Assembly: GCA_017935805.1 (NCBI GenBank)
Contig: JAGBGV010000340.1
Span: 1 to 7,382, forward strand
Source of the DNA: Clostridia bacterium
GTDB lineage: Bacteria > Bacillota_A > Clostridia > Oscillospirales > CAG-272
Length of the DNA: 7,382 bases
Direction: 5' to 3'
A program made the translations under genes and the position numbers. This document shows, piece after piece, positions 5,942 to 7,382 of this stretch (positions within the stretch are counted from its first letter, which is position 1; each line of letters opens with the position of its first letter). Below the pieces are notes generated by a model. The model was not told where the DNA came from and did not search any database. It saw only the letters and a list, made by a program, of their open reading frames with translations.

Positions 5942-6766
5942 TTACCAACCGAGGGACTTGAGGTATTCGCGGCTTGCCTTGATGGATTCCATTCTGGAAA
6001 GACCCATGGAAGGCTCATCCTGCTCAACAACTACCCAGCCTGCACCTGCAGCAACTGCAGCGTCGAGGATAGCGGGCATATCCTGCATACCGTGACCAAC
6101 GGGACGGAATTCGAATGTGGAAGCTTCTTCCTGTGCTTCGTCTTCATCGAGACCGATGAGGGCGTAAAGTCTGTCGGGACGCTTACCGCTGAGGTTGAAG
6201 TCCTTGAGGTGAACTACAGGAGCTCTGCCTGTGTACTTCTTAACGTATTCAGCAGGATTTTCACCACCGATGTTTACCCAGCAAGTGTCGATCTCTGTCT
6301 GGAGAAGATCTGCGGGGATTCTGTTGTAGATAACGTCAAGACCGTATTCGCCGTCAACCTTAACGAATTCGAAGTCGTGGTTGTGGTAGAGAAGAGTCAT
6401 GCCGTACTTGTTTGCAACTTCGCCAAGCATCTTCATGTCAGCGATGGTCTGTTCAAACTTTTCAGCGCCGGGACGACGTTCTTCTGTAACGTAGGGAACA
6501 ACTGCGAACTTGCAGCCGATCTTGGAGTAATCTGCAAATGTCTTTTCAGGGTCTGCGAGCATGTCGTCAAGGGGAATGTGTGCGGAGATCGGAACGAGAC
6601 CGATGCCGTCAACGAGGCCCTTTACATAGTTGGGGTCAAATCCGTAGAGACCTGCGAATTCAACGCCGTCGTAACCCATTTCTTTAACCTTGCGAAGTGT
6701 GTCAGCGAAGTTAGCCTCAGCAACATCGCGGATGGAATAAACCTGTACTGCTACCGGTAATGCCAT
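5942..6766 (-). CDS. Sugar phosphate isomerase/epimerase-like TIM-barrel protein
   Basis: A 274-residue protein of the xylose-isomerase-like / AP endonuclease 2 TIM-barrel superfamily, which includes IolE-type dehydratases, hydroxypyruvate isomerases and keto-sugar epimerases. The metal-site residues expected for the fold are visible: Glu36 (GYDGVEFAGL), His63 (ISAHIPL), the YHNHDFEF motif at 127-134, Asp160 (EIDTCWVNIGG), His186 (VVHLKDF), PVGHG (222-226) and Glu248 (VVVEQDEPS). There is no signal peptide and the length is typical. The start at 6766 is fixed by AGGAGG nine bases upstream (6781-6776). It is the first gene behind the promoter at 6849-6877 and is followed by the Gfo/Idh/MocA oxidoreductase, a common partner. 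This supports a joint role in sugar or polyol catabolism. The exact reaction cannot be assigned. Confidence 0.9.
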   Translation of the reverse strand: MALPVAVQVYSIRDVAEANFADTLRKVKEMGYDGVEFAGLYGFDPNYVKGLVDGIGLVPISAHIPLDDMLADPEKTFADYSKIGCKFAVVPYVTEERRPGAEKFEQTIADMKMLGEVANKYGMTLLYHNHDFEFVKVDGEYGLDVIYNRIPADLLQTEIDTCWVNIGGENPAEYVKKYTGRAPVVHLKDFNLSGKRPDRLYALIGLDEDEAQEEASTFEFRPVGHGMQDMPAILDAAVAAGAGWVVVEQDEPSMGLSRMESIKASREYLKSLGW

Positions 6767-6803
6767 AATATGTATCCTCCTGAATAAATGGATATGAAAT
6801 TGT

Positions 6804-6836
6804 TGATGCTATGGAGCTTGTAGCTCATCTGCATCA
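6804..6836 (-). other. Hairpin at the 5' end of the isomerase operon leader
   Basis: TGATGC (6804-6809) pairs with GCATCA (6831-6836). Inside, GAGC (6814-6817) pairs with GCTC (6823-6826) around a 5-base loop, plus two A-T pairs. With a start site predicted near 6842, the hairpin would sit within the first few bases of the mRNA, where it could protect the 5' end or modulate expression. It has no T run and leaves the AGGAGG free. Confidence 0.5.
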
Positions 6837-6848
6837 TTATTCAATGTA

Positions 6849-6877
6849 ATTATATCCCAATAGCGTGATAAAATCAA
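6849..6877 (-). promoter_or_regulatory. Promoter of the isomerase-oxidoreductase operon
   Basis: On the minus strand TTGATT (6877-6872) is separated by 17 bases from a consensus TATAAT (6854-6849). The predicted start near 6842 gives a leader of about 75 bases to the ATG at 6766. The -35 matches the vegetative consensus at four of six positions, and the -10 is perfect. Confidence 0.75.
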
Positions 6878-6937
6878 GTGTTTTTTTTGAAATAGTGTAA
6901 TGTATTTTTAACTCTCTCATCCTCAAGCGATAATCAA

Positions 6938-6988
6938 GCAAAACAACAAGATACAGACCTGTTTTGCATCTGCACATCAAAATGTGCA
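6938..6988. promoter_or_regulatory. Two adjacent inverted repeats between divergent promoters
   Basis: GCAAAACA (6938-6945) and TGTTTTGC (6960-6967) are 8-base arms around a 14-base gap. TGCACAT (6971-6977) and ATGTGCA (6982-6988) are 7-base arms around CAAA. The second is compact enough for a dimeric regulator. It lies about 41 bases upstream of the guaB -35 and about 93 bases upstream of the isomerase -35. No regulator family is recognised and no regulator gene is in the window. Confidence 0.4.
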
Positions 6989-7029
6989 AATTTGTTTCTC
7001 TTATGGACGAAATATTGTGATAAATTATA

Positions 7030-7058
7030 TTGACAATAGATGCGTTTTTTATTATAAT
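7030..7058 (+). promoter_or_regulatory. Consensus promoter of guaB
   Basis: TTGACA (7030-7035), a 17-base spacer and TATAAT (7053-7058) match the vegetative sigma consensus exactly. The predicted start is near 7065, giving a leader of about 79 bases. A further TGTTATAAT (7098-7106) downstream could act as an extended -10 but lacks a good -35. TATTGT (7013-7018) and ACAATA (7033-7038) form an inverted repeat whose right arm covers part of the -35. Confidence 0.85.
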
Positions 7059-7143
7059 TAAAAAAATATATTTTTAATAATTTCGCTTTGATTAATTTGT
7101 TATAATTATTTTATATTATCAAGAGAAAGGTACGGTAAACTAA

Positions 7144-7382
<239 letters not shown>

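Larger units (their letters stand above)
6767..7143. other. Divergent intergenic region between the sugar operon and guaB
   Basis: This 377-base AT-rich stretch has no convincing gene. From left to right it holds the leader of the isomerase gene with a 5' hairpin (6804-6836), its promoter (6849-6877), a T8 run (6881-6888), two TCAAGC copies 11 bases apart (6923-6928, 6934-6939), two inverted repeats (6938-6967 and 6971-6988), the guaB promoter (7030-7058), a possible second extended -10 (TGTTATAAT, 7098-7106), and a GAAAGG ribosome binding site (7125-7130). Confidence 0.8.

Noticed and set aside
6092..6760. Plus-strand reading frame (222 codons) opposite the isomerase gene
   Set aside because: It is an antisense shadow with a Val-, Phe- and Cys-rich protein of no recognisable family, wholly inside a well-supported gene.
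7016..7035. CRP- or Rex-type operator near the guaB -35
   Set aside because: TGTGA and TGACA are ten bases apart and mismatched, which fits neither the CRP nor the Rex spacing; only an unnamed inverted repeat can be supported.
7059..7143. Riboswitch in the guaB leader
   Set aside because: The leader is about 79 bases, very AT-rich, and shows no paired core or terminator such as a purine riboswitch would need.

Overview
The window looks like a piece of a contig from an anaerobic, low- to mid-GC member of the Firmicutes, most likely a gut or rumen Clostridia relative (Oscillospiraceae/Ruminococcaceae-like). This is inferred from the strong AGGAGG ribosome binding sites, the AT-rich spacers around moderate-GC genes, the four-gene sodium-pump decarboxylase layout, and the style of the proteins. 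The organism cannot be named from the sequence alone. The first nine bases match the end of an Illumina adapter, so the left edge is probably a true contig end.

Layout. (1) Positions 1-942, plus strand: the 3' part of a thiamine-diphosphate 2-oxoacid dehydrogenase E1 beta region (or the beta half of a fused alpha-beta E1), closed by two tandem hairpin terminators (955-984 and 1000-1028). (2) Positions 1029-1182: a compact noncoding element made of five mini-hairpins with short loops, joined by GTTATGA/TCATAAC linkers. (3) Positions 4558-1186, minus strand: a tight four-gene operon for a membrane Na+-pumping decarboxylase. Its order is carboxyltransferase (alpha/5S), small one-helix subunit, free biotin carrier, and membrane beta subunit. 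It has overlapping promoters at about 4632-4676. (4) Positions 6766-4763, minus strand: a TIM-barrel sugar isomerase/epimerase-like gene followed by a Gfo/Idh/MocA oxidoreductase gene. They share one good promoter (6849-6877) and are separated by a terminator-like hairpin (5888-5920); a second terminator (4726-4747) ends the unit. (5) Positions 7144-7382, plus strand: the start of guaB (IMP dehydrogenase), behind a perfect consensus TTGACA-N17-TATAAT promoter and transcribed divergently from the isomerase gene.

How the genes work together. The decarboxylase should decarboxylate oxaloacetate on biotin and use the free energy of decarboxylation to export Na+, which is useful to a fermenting anaerobe. 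The isomerase and the oxidoreductase belong to two families that often cooperate in sugar, inositol or keto-sugar chemistry, but their substrate cannot be read from sequence. The E1 gene and guaB are metabolic neighbours with no evident functional link to the rest.

I see no phage, transposase, CRISPR, tRNA, rRNA or defence gene. The coding content is mostly ordinary. The points most worth a second look are the mini-hairpin element, the hairpin inside the sugar operon, the oxidoreductase/isomerase pair and the inverted repeats between the divergent promoters.
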